A stretch of DNA of 64,000 nucleotides from Diploptera punctata (GCA_030220185.1 JASPKZ010001233.1:806001-870000), one strand, 5' to 3'; numbered from the stretch's first letter, positions 1-11,171 are shown. Program-made: numbers and translations. The notes: a model not told the origin generated them from the sequence alone.

Positions 1-142
1 CAAGAAGTTTCCATGCACGTCTTTCATTCACCATACGCGCAACATGTCCTGCCCATCGCAGTCTACGGGACTTAACTGTTCTTATTATTTAATTAAGGTA
101 GAATATGTTTATCACTCACCTCATATTGTTCTTCTTATTTGA

Positions 143-188
143 TTATAAACTAGTTTCGGAACATAGTTTCTGTTCCATCCTCAGTAAC
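143..188 (-). ncRNA. hammerhead ribozyme in PLE 3' end
   Basis: Read on the minus strand: core CTGAGGA, one T, stem II GGAACA/TGTTCC, then GAAA, self-complementary stem III ACTAGT, T at the cleavage position, and a short stem I. It matches other PLE copies in the window in layout but differs in the stem sequences. Hammerheads are an established PLE feature; activity here is untested. Confidence 0.65.
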
Positions 189-296
189 ATCACGACCGTT
201 GTTCTGTCGTCTTGAAGAGTTGTCCTTCTCTCCTTCCATTGGCTGACTGAAAAACCTCGAAACCAGGTCATTCTCACCGGGAATTTCAAAGTTCAT

Positions 297-794
297 TCAT
301 TTCTTCTTTTCGCTCTTTTGAATGTAGATCTTTTCCCAAACAGTAAGTTCTTTAGGTTTTTCTATTTGTTTTAATAATTTAGCTTCTTTCTCGATAAGAT
401 GTTTTTCAGACCATGCATGGGCAGCCACTGCAGATTTTTCTACTTCCCCTTTCTTGACATTCCTGAGATGTTCTTTAACTCTAGTTTTCAAATTTCTTTT
501 AGTTTTTCCTATGTAGAATTTCTCACATTCTTCACATTTAATTTGATAAATCCCTGATTTGTTTTCTTCTTTAATTTTCTCATTCTTATTAGGTCTAATC
601 AGTCTACTGATGCTGTAGTCATTTTTGGGTGCTAACCTTATGTTGAAATCTTTAAAAAATTTTTGAAACTTGTGGTGTTTTAATGGATGATATGTGAATT
701 TTCTAAATTTTACATTATCTTCTTTTACTTTTAGAAGAGTGCTTTGATTAATAAATTTTTGTCTTTTGAACTTGTTTATTTTTTTGAGTATCAT
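297..794 (-). pseudogene. PLE GIY-YIG endonuclease, 165 aa, frameshifted C-terminus
   Basis: C-terminal endonuclease of a Penelope-like retroelement. It has a linker with KFTYHPLKHHKFQKFF and NIRLAPKND, then the nuclease: GIYQIKC (GIY strand), a Cys pair in KCEECEKF, FYIGKTKRNLKTR (YIG plus the catalytic Arg region) and EHLRNV. The SAVAAHAWSEKH block and the VWEKIYIQK motif follow. The frame ends in TGA at 297-299; the expected continuation MNFEIP appears in another frame, so this is a frameshifted relic. It begins in the linker because the element is 5' truncated. Confidence 0.85.
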
Positions 795-880
795 TTTTAT
801 AGCAAAACCATTTTTCGTGGCTACGTTGATTATGTGTTCTTATTATATCTGGCCTCCTATAAAGACCATGTAGTTCATTG

Positions 881-2716
881 TTATGTAGGTAGTCTTCTCC
901 ATTCACCTGTCTGTTCATCTCTCTTTGGTCCAAAAATTTTCCTACGAACTTTATTCTCAAATACTCGTAATCTCCTTTCCTCCCTTAAAGTAAGAGTCCA
1001 TGTTTCGCACCCATATAATATAACTGGTTGAATAATAGTTTTATATATTTTCAGCTTAACGTTTTTTGAAAGGAGTTGGGACATCAAAAGTCTCTGCAAT
1101 GCATAATAGCATGCATTTCCAGAATTGAGCCTATGTTTAATTTCTTTGTGCATCTCATTCCTATTTGTGATTATTGTTCCTAGGTATTTGAATTCAGCCA
1201 ATTCCTCAAAATTTCCCTCATTTGTCATTAGCTGTCCATTTCCATTATATAATGTATTTCTACGTGTGACCATATATTTAGTTTTACTGATATTTACTTC
1301 CAGTCCTAATTTCTTAGTGTTACTCAATAGTGTGTGCGTGTTGGCCTTTAGTATCTCCTCGCTATCGGCCAGTAGTACTACATCATCAGCATAAACTAAC
1401 AGCTTATTAATACCATTCAGTTGTAAGCCTTCCTCATTCTCTAAAGATTTAATGGCATGCTCTAGTACAAAATTAAATAGTAGAGGAGATAGTGCATCTC
1501 CTTGCTTCAACCCATTCTGGATTTCAAAAGTGTCTGAAAACTGTTTGCCTACACGCACCCTACTCTTTGAGCCATTTAGACACATTCGTATAAGTCTAAC
1601 TAACTTTTTAGGAATTCCGAACTCCAGCAGGACACTATATAACTTCTCCCTCTTAATTGAATCATATGCTTTTTTGAAGTCTACATATAGTTGATGTACA
1701 GTACCATTATATTCCCATTTCTTTTCTAAAATCTGTCTTATACTAAAAATCTGATCTGTTGTAGACCTGTTTCTTCTAAATGCACATTGATGATCTAGAA
1801 TCTCATCAATATAGGGAGTAAGTCTGCTTACTAATATATTTGTTAGAATTTTGTACGAAGTTGAAAGTAATGAGATGCCCCTATAGTTGTTGCAATCAGT
1901 TTTATCTCCTTTCTTATAAATTGGTACGATAATTGATTCCTTCCATTCATCTGGAAGAGCTTCTTTTTCCCAAATCATACTAAGCAACCAGCGTATCTTG
2001 TCCATCAATTTTTCTCACCCTGATTTTATCAGTTCTGCTGGGACCTCATCTGAACCTGATGCTTTATACATCTTCAATTTTTCAATTGCCATTTCAACCT
2101 CTAATGCACTTGGCTCTGCGACTAGCATTTCTGCTGTCTGTAACTTATCCTCCTCAATGTCCTGTTCTGTATGTACATTTAATAGCTGCTTAAAATAACT
2201 TTTCCATCTATTTAATATACTTTTGGAATCTGGAATCATATCCCCATTTTCATTCCGAATTATGTTTGTTCTAGCCTGAAACCCTTTCTTCTCTATACTA
2301 ATTCCCTGATATAATTCTCTAATGTTCCTATTTTTTGCATTCATTTCGAGATCATTAATCTTCTCTCTCAAATATTCCCTCTTTTTACTCTTTAATAACT
2401 TGGTGGTTTCCCGTCTAACACTACCCAATTGCTCTAAATTTACCTCATTTGGCTCGTGTAACCATTTCATTTTTGCTAGCTTTCTTTTCTTTACAATGTC
2501 GGCACATTCCTCATCAAACCATTTCTTGTTTTGCCTCTTTTTTAAACAACCAATGCTTTCTGATGCTGACAATTTAATAGTATCTCTTATAGCCTCCCAT
2601 TCTTTATTTATATCAGTTTCTTCTTTGTTTGCCACATTGTCATCTGAAGATTCCAGTACTTCAAATCTATTAGCAATTTTGATTTGGTATTCTTGCCGCA
2701 TTTCATCATTTTTCAA
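881..2716 (-). pseudogene. LINE reverse transcriptase (RTE type)
   Basis: Reverse transcriptase of the same LINE. Visible blocks: NNYRGISLLSTSYKIL, AFRRNRSTTDQIFSIRQ, YVDFKKAYDSI, NGLKQGDALSPLLFNF and the catalytic YADDVVLLAD, followed by FKYLGTIITNR and the thumb. One in-frame TGA at 2015-2017 splits it; the sister copy has GGA there. A 4-nt insertion near 881 then shifts the frame before the C-terminal part, which is cut again by the PLE. The catalytic site is intact, but the protein cannot be made whole. Confidence 0.87.
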
Positions 2717-2733
2717 GTTTTTTAATTCATATT

Positions 2734-3621
2734 TTACAGAATCATCTTTAGCGTTTGTTCTCTCATAAGTGATAGCCGTTGTCTGATTTTCACCCTGACC
2801 AGATGATGATCTGAATTGCAGTCTGTTCCTCTAACTGATCTAACATCAATGATGCTACTGTGCCAGCGTTGATCCACTAATACATTATCTATCTGGTTCC
2901 GAGTTTCTCCATCTGGGGACGTCCAGGTGTATTTATGAATATCCTTATGCTGAAATGTTGTGCTCTTAAGAATGAGATTCTTTGATGTGGCAAATGTGAC
3001 TAATCTAACCCCGTTGTCATTACTATCTTCATGAAGACTGAATTTGCCTATTGTTGGTTTGAATATATCTTCCCTCCCCACTTTTGCATTAAAATCTCCT
3101 AAGACAATTTTCATATGATATCGTGAAAGGCTATCACATAAGCATTCTAGTTCTTCATAGAACTCATCCTTGATCTTGTCATCTTTATCTTCTGTGGGGG
3201 CATGTACATTTACAATTATAAAATCATGTCGTTTACCCTTTAGAATTATGTATGATATCGTATCACTAACAAACTTAATATCTCGGATAGCGGATAGGAT
3301 CCTCCTTCTGACTAAAAAACCCGTTCCAAATGCAGGTCTTTCTGCACCACCATAGTATAATGCAAAGCTTCCTGATTCCTGACTACCTTCTCCTGGCCAC
3401 CTAACTTCCTGTAAAGCTACTATATCCAAGGGCGATTTATCCAATTCCCGCGTTAATATCTCTAGTGCCCCGCTATTGTATAAAGTCCTAACATTCCATG
3501 TTCCTAGGAACATGTCCCTGTGTTTGAGCCTTTGGCATGGGTTCCCTGAAGTAGTCCCCGCCCGGAGAACCGAATTGGGGACTATTTGACCTCCGGAAAA
3601 TTTTACCGCAGTTGAACCCAT
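2734..3621 (-). pseudogene. LINE endonuclease domain (RTE type)
   Basis: The exonuclease-endonuclease-phosphatase fold domain that nicks target DNA for target-primed reverse transcription. Visible motifs in order: GTWNVRTLYNSG, LQEVRWPGEG, NVHAPTEDKD, LGDFNAKVGRED, DNVLVDQRW and SDHHLVRVKIRQR, which include the usual catalytic Asn, Glu, Asp and His positions. The frame stops at 2734 through a small indel and resumes in another frame in the linker before the RT, so the polyprotein is broken. Comparison with the copy at 23925-27950 shows the two parts were once continuous. Confidence 0.85.
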
Positions 3622-3751
3622 GTCCGCATTTCTTGACGGTTGTATTTTTACGGTGAAAGATCGTCACTCTTTCGACCAAGGTACTTATTTCGTCTGGCTT
3701 ATAAAATTTACCATGGAAACTGAAAATGAACGACAATTATATTATTTTTGG

Positions 3752-3979
3752 TCTGGACAAATCCCATTTTTAGATCTCACTTTAAGAAGAAACGAAGAAA
3801 ATAAGATAGAATTTGGAATTCATAGAAAGAATACACATAATGACAACTATATTAAAGCTTCAGGATTCAACCATTTTGCTCACAAAGAGGCAGTATTCAA
3901 TAGTTTGACACACAGATTGGTAAATACACCTATGAGCAAAGAAAACTATGAAAAAGAAAAAGAACAATTAATGTTGCAA
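3752..3979 (+). pseudogene. PLE RT C-terminal fragment
   Basis: About 75 residues of the RT-to-endonuclease connection: IPFLDLTLRRNEE, FGIHRKNTHNDNYIKASGF and NSLTHRLVNTPM, which match the same blocks in the large PLE at 15849-18356. The frame ends at 3980-3982 and the endonuclease continues in another frame, so a small indel separates them. The catalytic part of the RT is missing. Confidence 0.75.
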
Positions 3980-4002
3980 TAGATAACGCTTATGAAGAAA
4001 CT

Positions 4003-4551
4003 ATGGTACACACGAAAATAAATAAATTTAAAAGACAAAAATTAATAAATGAAAGCACACTTATAAATGAAACAGAAAAAATAAAATTCACTTACCATCC
4101 ATTGAAACTCTATAAATTTCAAAAAAATTTCAAAAAGTTTAATATAAGATTAGCACCAAAGAATGAATACAGTCTTAATAGGATAATTAAAACCAATAAA
4201 AATGAAAGAATTGGAAATGAAAACAAATCAGGAATTTATCAAATCAAATGCAGGGATTGTGACAAAATTCATATTGGAAAAACAAAAAGAAATTTGAAAA
4301 CAAGGGTGGAAGAACATCTTAGAAATGTCAAAAATGGAGAAGTGGAAAAGTCAGCAGTAGCTGTTCATGCTTGGTCTGAAAAACATTTAATTGAATCAAA
4401 AGCTAGTCTAATTAAACAAATAGACAAACAAAAGGAACTCATGGTTTGGGAAAAGATCCACATTCAGAAAAACAAAGGAAAACTAATGAACTTTGAAATT
4501 CCCGCAAATTTTGACCTGATTCAAAGGTTCATCGGTCCACCAACAGAGTGA
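4003..4551 (+). CDS. PLE GIY-YIG endonuclease, longest intact copy (182 aa)
   Basis: The best preserved endonuclease module in the window. Order of motifs: FTYHPLKLYKFQKNF, NIRLAPKNEYSLNRI, KSGIYQIKCRDCDKI (GIY plus Cys pair), HIGKTKRNLKTRVEEH (a His replaces the usual Tyr of YIG), VEKSAVAVHAWSEKH, VWEKIHIQKNKGK, NFEIPANFDLIQRFIGPP, then a stop. In PLEs this domain nicks the target for TPRT. Here it is uncoupled from its RT by a frameshift, and the ATG is only the first one available in the open frame, so no functional protein is expected. Confidence 0.75.
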   Translation: MVHTKINKFKRQKLINESTLINETEKIKFTYHPLKLYKFQKNFKKFNIRLAPKNEYSLNRIIKTNKNERIGNENKSGIYQIKCRDCDKIHIGKTKRNLKTRVEEHLRNVKNGEVEKSAVAVHAWSEKHLIESKASLIKQIDKQKELMVWEKIHIQKNKGKLMNFEIPANFDLIQRFIGPPTE

Positions 4552-4592
4552 AGAAGAAGAGTTTCTTCCGATCGACTTAACATCAGTCGCCA

Positions 4593-4645
4593 AGAAGTTA
4601 CTGAGGATGAGACTGTTGTGGTCTCGAAATCGCGATCTACTTAGA
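4593..4645 (+). ncRNA. hammerhead ribozyme downstream of the PLE endonuclease
   Basis: Stem I AAGTTA pairs with TACTT (one bulge). Then core CTGAGGA, an extra T, stem II GAGACT/GGTCTC, GAAA, stem III ATCGCGAT, and C at the cleavage position (4637). It lies between the endonuclease stop and the terminal ATGAGG motif, the same place as in other copies. Confidence 0.7.
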
Positions 4646-4690
4646 AGATATATATGAGGAGAGGTAAGAAACATTTAATTTCACCATGAA

Positions 4691-5010
4691 GGCAGTCATG
4701 TTTATGTGAGTTCTGCACATCTACATCATAAAGCTTTCAGAGAGCCAGTAGCCTGTAATCAGCTATTCGTTAAACGAGGCGGAATTTGTACGAGTTTTGT
4801 GATTATAATGATAAAAGTAAGCAAGTTCAAATTTTCAGCTTGGCCAGACTGGCCTAGCTGAAGATGATATAGAAGATTATATCAAAACATGTTCGAGAAC
4901 AAATCAACATTAAGTTTAAATTTATTTTATTAGTGTTGTGTTTAATAACTAAATATGACAGTGCAAAGCATAGAAAGTAGTAGTAGTAAGCATCAAATAT
5001 TACACAAACA
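4691..5010 (+). other. no gene; short PLE relic at 4838-4960
   Basis: 4691-4837 shows no recognisable feature. 4838-4960 repeats the 3' end of a second PLE subfamily (ctgaagatgatatagaagat and acatgttcgagaac), including a degenerate hammerhead in which GAAA is replaced by AAAA. The same text recurs in the element at 5196-6191. Confidence 0.5.
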
Positions 5011-5195
5011 GACCACAAAATATTCTGCTATTTCCAGCATGAAGCAAAAGACCACATGGAACTTCCCCATGTTGCCAGAGTTCAAGAAAGAACTGCTGAA
5101 GCCTTTGGTGTAGGACTATGCAATACTAAATTAATGAGAGTAAAAATTCTTTAAAGACAATGGATTCTGTTAAGATTAAATTAAAATGCTGCATA

Positions 5196-6191
5196 ATGGT
5201 TTATTTTAGGAAGTAATATTTTGAGATTCTTTTAATCAAGTTTTTTTGAGTCTGTAATCATCTTACCTCAATTTAATGTTGATTTGTTCTCAAACATGTT
5301 TTGATATAATTTTCTATATTATCTCAGCTTTGGCCAGACTGATGAGTTTTATGTTGTGAACCCTGGATGTCGATATCAGCTCCCTCTTCCGGCTAGCTGT
5401 AGAATCTCCATACAAGGTCATGTCCAGCAGGAATTTCAAAATTCATAACTCTATTTTTGTTCTTTGACATGTAAATTTTTTTCCTAAATGGTGGGTTCCT
5501 TTGTATTTTCTAGCTGTTTTAATAATCTAGTGTTCGAATTTACATTGTGTTTTTCAGCCCAAACATGAGCAACAACTACAGATTTTTCTATTTCCCCATT
5601 TTTAATATTTTTTTAAGTGTTCCTTGGTTCTAACTTTCAGATTTCTTTTTGTTTTCCCTACATATATCTTTTAACAACCAGTACATTCAATTTGATATAT
5701 TCCTGATTTTTTACTTTGATTAGTTTTTTTCATTTTTGTTAGTTTTTATCAGTTTATTTAAACTGTGGTCATTTTTTGGTGCTAATTTAATATTAAATTT
5801 GTCAAATATCTTTTGAAATTTATTGTGTGTCCAAGGGTGATATGCAGTTGCTGCTCATGTTTGGGCCGAAAAACACAATGTAAATTTGAACACTAAATTA
5901 TTAAAACAGTTAGAAAATACAAAGAAACTCACTATTTAGGAAAAAATTTACATTCAGAAGAACAAAAATAGAGTTATGAATTACGAAATTTGTGCTGAAT
6001 GTGACCTTGTATCGAGGTTCTTTGGCCAGCTGGAAGAGGGAACTGATATCGACATCCAGGGTTCACAACATAAAACCCATTGTCTGGCCAAAGCTGAGGA
6101 TGATATAGAAGATTATATCAAAACATGTTCGAGAACAGATCAACATTAAATTGAAGTAAGATGATTACAGACTCAAAAAAACTTTATTAAT
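5196..6191. mobile_element. inner PLE snap-back, TSD atgctgcata
   Basis: Inserted into the outer snap-back; the target atgctgcata is at 5186-5195 and 6192-6201. The minus arm runs from the 3' tail through the terminal motif and endonuclease to about 5840, where it meets a plus arm with the same endonuclease end. The endonuclease is decayed. The hammerhead-like region has GATATA/TATATC and ACATGT but AAAA instead of GAAA, so it is probably inactive. Confidence 0.75.
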
Positions 6192-6224
6192 ATGCTGCAT
6201 ACCTCACTTCATATCCAATCTTCT

Positions 6225-6272
6225 AATTATACTGCAGTTTCAAAGCCATGGGCAGCTTCATCTTCAGTAAGT
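6225..6272 (-). ncRNA. hammerhead, left arm of outer snap-back
   Basis: Minus strand: CTGAAGA, T, stem II GAAGC/GCTTT, GAAA, stem III ACTGCAGT, A, then TAA pairing with TTA. Confidence 0.6.
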
Positions 6273-6576
6273 TCTCTTCGACTGATGTTAGGTCAATCAG
6301 AAAAACTACTTCTTCTTCCCTCTGTTGGTGGACTGATGAACCTCCGGATCCAATCAGAATCTGCAGAAATTTTGAAGTTTGTAAAGCCAGTCTAATGAAA
6401 CAAATAGAAAAACAAAATGAACTCACGGTTTGGGAACAAAATCCACATTAAAAAAAACAAGAAAGAGAAACTTAAGAACTTCGAAATTCCTGCAGATTCT
6501 GATTGGATCTGGAGGTTTATCGGTCTACCAATAGAGAGAAAAAGTACTTCCGATCGACATAACATCAGTCGACGAG

Positions 6577-6626
6577 AAACTACTGAAGATAAAGCTGCCA
6601 AGGCTTTGAAACTGCAGTATAATTAG
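6577..6626 (+). ncRNA. hammerhead, right arm of outer snap-back
   Basis: CTGAAGA (6583-6589), T, AAAGC/GCTTT, GAAA, stem III ACTGCAGT, A, TAATTAG. Stem I has decayed to two clear pairs. Confidence 0.55.
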
Positions 6627-7010
6627 AAGAGGTGATTTTTTTCCTATAAGAGTTCAATGGATTCTGTTGTTTTTAAATTGCCTGGGAAACCCATATTTGA
6701 CTTGGATGATTTTAATAGAGAAGTGTTATTGCCTGGAGAATTTCCAACTACCAAAAAACTAGTTAAAGAAATTAATGAAAAAGTAGGGTTCTTGGGCTGT
6801 GCGACTTCTGTATTAAGGTGTTAAAAAGCTTGGATTTCACCTTAAAATGTGTAATAATGGCAGGAAATTTCTTATGGAGCAAAACAATATCGCCACAGCA
6901 AGGACTAATTTTTTAGGGCAATTTATGAAATCAGAGAGCCCTGAAAACATTATACTTCATACCATTCAAAATTGTGCTTAACTTGTAAAATATTGCTGGT
7001 TCAATGTATA

Positions 7011-7411
7011 TGAATTCCTGGTAAATAATAAAAAAGAATACTGTAACTTGTAATGCATTGACTATTTATAGAGTAAATTTGAAGCAACTATATGGCATCA
7101 CATTTCCATATCAATCAATCAAAATATTTTGTCTACTTCCATGATGCGCTAGTCCTGCCTTCGTTCGTGCTGAGAGATATAGTGTATAAATAGGCAGTTA
7201 ACATCTCAGCAATCAGTACATCAATTTCTGCTTGTGTTTCATAGATCAGTAATCTATGTTCCTCCAAAGGATCTGAGAGCTTGTGAATTTGGTGGAAAAC
7301 AAATCGGATGCTGTCATTCAATACAATAATTAAAAAACAATTAATCAAAAATCAGAATATGGTAAACCATTTATGATTGCTCAGAATTGGTTGACTGGGA
7401 TATTTAATAAG
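7011..7411. other. no recognisable feature
   Basis: AT-rich sequence without a convincing gene, splice pattern or repeat match inside the window. Confidence 0.5.
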
Positions 7412-7645
7412 AATGGATGATCACAGATTGGTTAAGAAACTCTATAAATGGAAACCTATGGGAGGCAGAGCAGTTGGAAGACCGAAGATAAGATGAAAAG
7501 ATGACACAATGAACAATCTAAAGAAAATGAAAGTGACTAACTTGAATATGGGAAGAGACAAATTGGCATGAAGGAGGATTGTTGAGAAGACCAAAACTTT
7601 CGCCTTTGAAGTTGTCGTGCCTTATGATGATGATGATGATAAATG
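7412..7645 (+). mobile_element. LINE 3' end with (GAT)n tail
   Basis: A decayed C-terminal LINE segment reading VKKLYKWKPMGGRAVGRPKI, a type of Gly-Arg-Pro block common at the end of insect endonuclease-RT LINEs. It is followed by a 3' UTR and a GAT triplet tail ending near 7642. A different family from the RTE copies. Confidence 0.6.
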
Positions 7646-8221
7646 CTTTTTCACGTTATTAAAGAAATGAGGTTGGTGGTTGACATTTCCGGCAATTGCT
7701 GTGGGTTATAAATGTTTTGTTATGAAATATAATACAGCATACAGAAATGTCCCCATACCTATTCAAGATCTCATAAACTTTCGGAAGGGAAGTAAAGTTG
7801 TGGATCCTTTGTCATAGATTTACAGTATATAAAAAACTTGATGTCTCAAATAAGGAGGTTCTGGAAAAAAAAAATGTTGGCCCTTTCATGCCTGGCTTTG
7901 AATTGAAAAGATAATAACCGGGATGTTTAAGATCATTATTAAATAAAACTTATCAAAGATCTCATAAATATTGAAATGGGAATTTCCAAACAGATTTTTC
8001 ATAACTCAAAATACTCAAAGCAGTTGAATTCATTATTCACACCTCACCTAACTTTGAATTTTGCTCTCTCATGTGGGAACATGTTTTGAAGGACATTACC
8101 TTCATTTTCAGCAAAAAAAAACAAACTGTTGAGATGACATTAGAAGCCTTATATATCCTCTCTCTTTGGAATTGGACAGCCAAATATCACAATCAAATTT
8201 TCTCCCCTGGAAATATAGTAG
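7646..8221. other. no recognisable feature
   Basis: AT-rich, frames all short. Nothing supported. Confidence 0.5.
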
Positions 8222-8512
8222 TAGTAGTAGTAGTCTAATGCCCATTAGCTTGAATGTGTTCCATTTGCTTTCTTGCTTCCCAATAGAGTCCTGCCAGAGT
8301 TCTTGTAGGTGACATCTTCAGAGCCTCACAGCTAGCTAGATGATCTTTGTTCATGGTAGTATTATTGTCTTGGCACAGGATGCAATTTGGAGAGTTGAAG
8401 ATTCCAATTTTATGGAGGTGTGCTGCCAGGTAGTCATGGCCTGTTAACAGTCTGAACCCCTGGAAATATAAAATTCTCTGTTTTTCTAGATGTAGATCTC
8501 CCAAATTGTGAG
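8222..8512 (-). mobile_element. non-LTR retrotransposon C-terminal fragment (Jockey/R1/I-like)
   Basis: Minus-strand frame 8504-8235 ends a LINE polyprotein: FRLLTGHDYLAAHLHKIG, FNSPNCILCQDNNTTMNKDH with the Cys-Cys-His-Cys zinc-finger spacing that closes many Jockey/R1-type RT proteins, then a stop. A TAG triplet run on the plus strand at 8217-8234 is the 3' tail. A second copy of the last part is at 51150-51295. Confidence 0.75.
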
Positions 8513-8831
8513 CTCTATTGGTCTTTTCAGTTTTGATCCCTTCTCAATTCTATGATTTCCCTGTCCACATTTTCTATTTCCTCATATTTTACATTTCTAA
8601 GTTATTTCATTCTGGTGAGAGGGAGAGAATACACAATGCTTCAACTGTTATTGTTAACAGATTTTGGATGAAAATGGAAGTAAATATCCTTCAAAACATG
8701 TAATCAGGTAAGAGAAAAATATGGGATGAGGCATAAATACCAACTTAAGTTCTTTGATAAAATACTTTGTTGTTACTTCCTATCAAAATATTCAATTTGG
8801 ACTTACATTTCTATTGATTTGACACAAAATA

Positions 8832-10091
8832 CAGTGTGTCCCAAATTGATGTACACACTCTTTGAAATGTTATTTCTCAGCAACGAAATGAGACAAATAC
8901 AATTTTTTTTGTATTTTATTTCTTAAGCTCACCTCCTGCCACAGTACACTCCCAACAACAACGTTGAACAGAGCGACACATGTTCTGGATTATTGTTATT
9001 GGAATGTCATTGACGGCATGTTCAATCTGATCTCTCAGTTCCTCCAGTGTTTGTGGTTTTGTGGCGTACACTGTGTTCTTTACAGTTCCCCAAAGAAAGA
9101 AGTCTAGAGGGGTTAAATCAGGAGATTGAGGTGGGAACTCTGTAGCACTTCATCTTTGTCCTATCCATCTCTGATTTAATGTGCAATCGAGAAAATTTCT
9201 CACATTGACATGAAAGCGAGGTAGTAAACCTCATTTTCATTCTCAAGGAGATCTTCAATACGTGGAATCATGATTTCCAACATTTACAGGTAAGTTTGAC
9301 CCGTGACAGTCCCTTGGAAGAAGTGCGACCCAATTAATCTTCGGGAAGACATACCGATACTCCTGGAAGATTGACGGTCTTTTCCTCAACGGTGTTTGGG
9401 TTTTGGTTAGCCCAGTACACACAATTATGTTGATTAATTGTGCCATTAAGTTTGAATGTGGCTTCATCTGACCAAACAATTGATTCTGGAAAATCTTCCC
9501 TTTCGTCACACTTCTGCAGGAACCACTCACAAAATTGCAGTCATCTATCTGGCTCGTTCTCATTTAGTGCGTGGAGAAGTCTCGGAATGTAAGACTTCCA
9601 TTTTTGGCCCTGCAAAATTCGATGAACACTGCTTTTCTTGATACCAATCTCACGAGAACATTGCCTCACTGACTTCTTTGGGGATCGTGCAAAAACCTGC
9701 ATGACTGCAACAGTACTCTCGTTATCAGTTGAACGTCTCTTTCTTCCGCACTGACCTTTCAACACATCTTGCACCTTTCCACCATCTTTAAACTTGTCTT
9801 GGATTGTTGTTATTGTTATCCTTGTTGGTGGTGGTGTCCCAAATTCAACCATCCAACGTCGTTACACTTCAACAACATTCTCCACTTTCCAATAACACTT
9901 CAATATCCACTTACGTTCATCAAATGATAATCTCACTGCCATTGTTGTTTATAAAGATGTGAAGATCGATGAACATGTTGCTATGCTTTTCTAGTGCCCT
10001 GTGGATCAAACACAATAAAAATTGTATTTGTGTCTCATTTTGTTGCTGAGAAATACGTTTCAAAGAGTGTATATGTCGATTTGGGACACTG
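8832..10091 (-). mobile_element. Tc1/mariner-superfamily transposon, complete but dead
   Basis: A 1260-bp element between TA duplications (8830-8831, 10092-10093) with imperfect terminal inverted repeats of about 75 bp that begin cagtgtgtccc on one end and cagtgtcccaa on the other. The transposase frame on the minus strand is frameshifted and stopped. Confidence 0.85.
9255..9852 (-). pseudogene. Tc1/mariner-like transposase, N-terminal and first catalytic part
   Basis: 9852-9541 encodes the paired-like DNA-binding region: [49 protein letters not shown]. After a frameshift near 9545 the catalytic domain opens with CEWFLQKCDEREDFPES and IVWSDEATFKLNG, where the Asp of SDE is the first catalytic acid. 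Further shifts follow, and the C-terminal part is only recognisable piecemeal towards 8900. It is related in kind to the element at 47485-49118. Confidence 0.75.
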
Positions 10092-11165
10092 TATATTGAA
10101 ATTTCACTTATTGTAGAGAAGATAATTTTATTGCTTCATCTTTAAAAATAAAATTAACAAATAGGTAGTTTGGGGGATTCTAGTGCAAATGACAGTCTAT
10201 TGATGGTTAAAAGAATCATAATTGTGTATGTAAGTGAATAATTACTTTCTCTGTCGAGCCTGTTCCTATATCTCAAGAAATTCTTGATATCTCCAACATT
10301 GTTAGGTCTTCTTCTCTGTGTCCTTTATGTTGGTAAGATGTATACACTACTGAAAAAAATGCAACACCCTCAAAGACAGGATAAATTTTTTGAAAAGTGT
10401 TGTGATAGGTAGTTTATCATTGTAGGATTATATGATAAATTCAGGACAAATGAAACACATGTTACAGTAAGGGTGTCCAAACAGTCACATCAATACTCAG
10501 TAAACCCCACTCTGCCGCAATGCAGATGTAGAAAATTATATAAAAATAATAAAATATGTGTTTAAAATAAAATATATGAAAATATGTACTTGCATAAAAA
10601 AAATATGTTTATACGTGAAATAATATTTAATATATCTGCTCTTATTATATCCAGAACAACGAATTCAATTTGGGATGTCTGTCTTTATGCAAGAAAAGTA
10701 TTTATTTACCAAAAAATCCATTCTGTAGTAATAACTGTTCTTAATGTAGTAAGCCATAAATTTACAATGAATATATATTAGTATATTTAGTAGAGTATCG
10801 ACTTTAGCATTCCTATAGAAATCTGATTAATATTGTTTACTTTTCATAATAAATGATATTTGATTGTTATTGATAAATCTATTGCTTAAACTATTGTAAC
10901 TATGACATTAATTCAGGTTTTGTATTCTATATGAAATTTATTAGAAATATATATCAGCGTTTTGTCTAATTTTTATGAAAATTGTAAGTAATTATTTTCT
11001 GAATTGTAAATTTATACAGTTATATGATTGTTGGTAATATTTTTTAAGATACCCAAAATATTAGATTATTTCATTCATAAAAAATTAAAATATATCCATT
11101 CTTATATATTAAATTTATCACTTCTTTTCAAATAAAATATATTGTTTAAAGCACAATTATATTCA
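10092..11165. other. AT-rich, no gene; possible transposon end at 10343-10510
   Basis: No coding sequence seen. 10343-10380 (gaaaaaaatgcaacaccc) resembles the ends of insect Tc1-like elements, but no partner end was found. Confidence 0.4.
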
Positions 11166-11171
11166 GTAAGT

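Larger units (their letters stand above)
89..834 (-). mobile_element. Penelope-like element 3' part with 12-bp TSD
   Basis: A 5'-truncated PLE on the minus strand, inserted in the LINE and bounded exactly by tgttcttattat. In its own orientation it holds the GIY-YIG endonuclease frame (794-297), a short out-of-frame C-terminal piece, a hammerhead motif and the terminal motif atgaggtgagtgata. Confidence 0.88.
1..3701 (-). mobile_element. RTE-type LINE, copy 1, interrupted by a PLE
   Basis: A non-LTR retrotransposon on the minus strand. Its 5' end is truncated near 3701 and its 3' end runs off the window start. It encodes an apurinic-like endonuclease followed by a reverse transcriptase; the endonuclease resembles the RTE type known from craniofacial-development-protein-2-like sequences. 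The 3' part is split by a PLE at 89-834, flanked by the duplicated target tgttcttattat (77-88 and 835-846). A full-length sister copy lies at 23925-27950. Confidence 0.9.
3702..4690 (+). mobile_element. Penelope-like element, RT tail plus endonuclease
   Basis: A 5'-truncated PLE abutting the truncated end of LINE copy 1. It runs from the end of the RT domain through the GIY-YIG endonuclease to a hammerhead and the terminal motif tatatatgaggagaggtaag. No clean target-site duplication was found. Confidence 0.82.
5172..6654. mobile_element. outer PLE snap-back with nested PLE, 14-bp TSD
   Basis: Bounded by caatggattctgtt. The outer element is an inverted dimer of a PLE 3' end: left arm minus from about 6202, right arm plus to 6654. 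Each arm holds the endonuclease C-terminus and a hammerhead. It is interrupted near its left end by a second PLE (5196-6191). Confidence 0.8.
5011..7010 (+). pseudogene. DDE transposase relic split by a PLE insertion
   Basis: Two pieces, 5011-5157 and 6669-7010, read as one decayed protein once the intervening element (target caatggattctgtt, 14 bp, at 5158-5171 and 6655-6668) is set aside. The first piece reads YFQHEAKDHMELPHVARVQ then ERTAEAFGV, like the N-terminal HTH region of uncharacterised insect DDE transposases. The second reads LPGKPIFDLDDFNREVLL and GRKFLMEQNNIATARTNFL, with stops and frameshifts. The catalytic domain is not seen. Family assignment rests on remembered resemblance and should be treated as tentative. 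Confidence 0.5.

Noticed and set aside
4860..4915. Active hammerhead
   Set aside because: The conserved GAAA is AAAA here and in the copy at 6090-6135, which removes the essential G.
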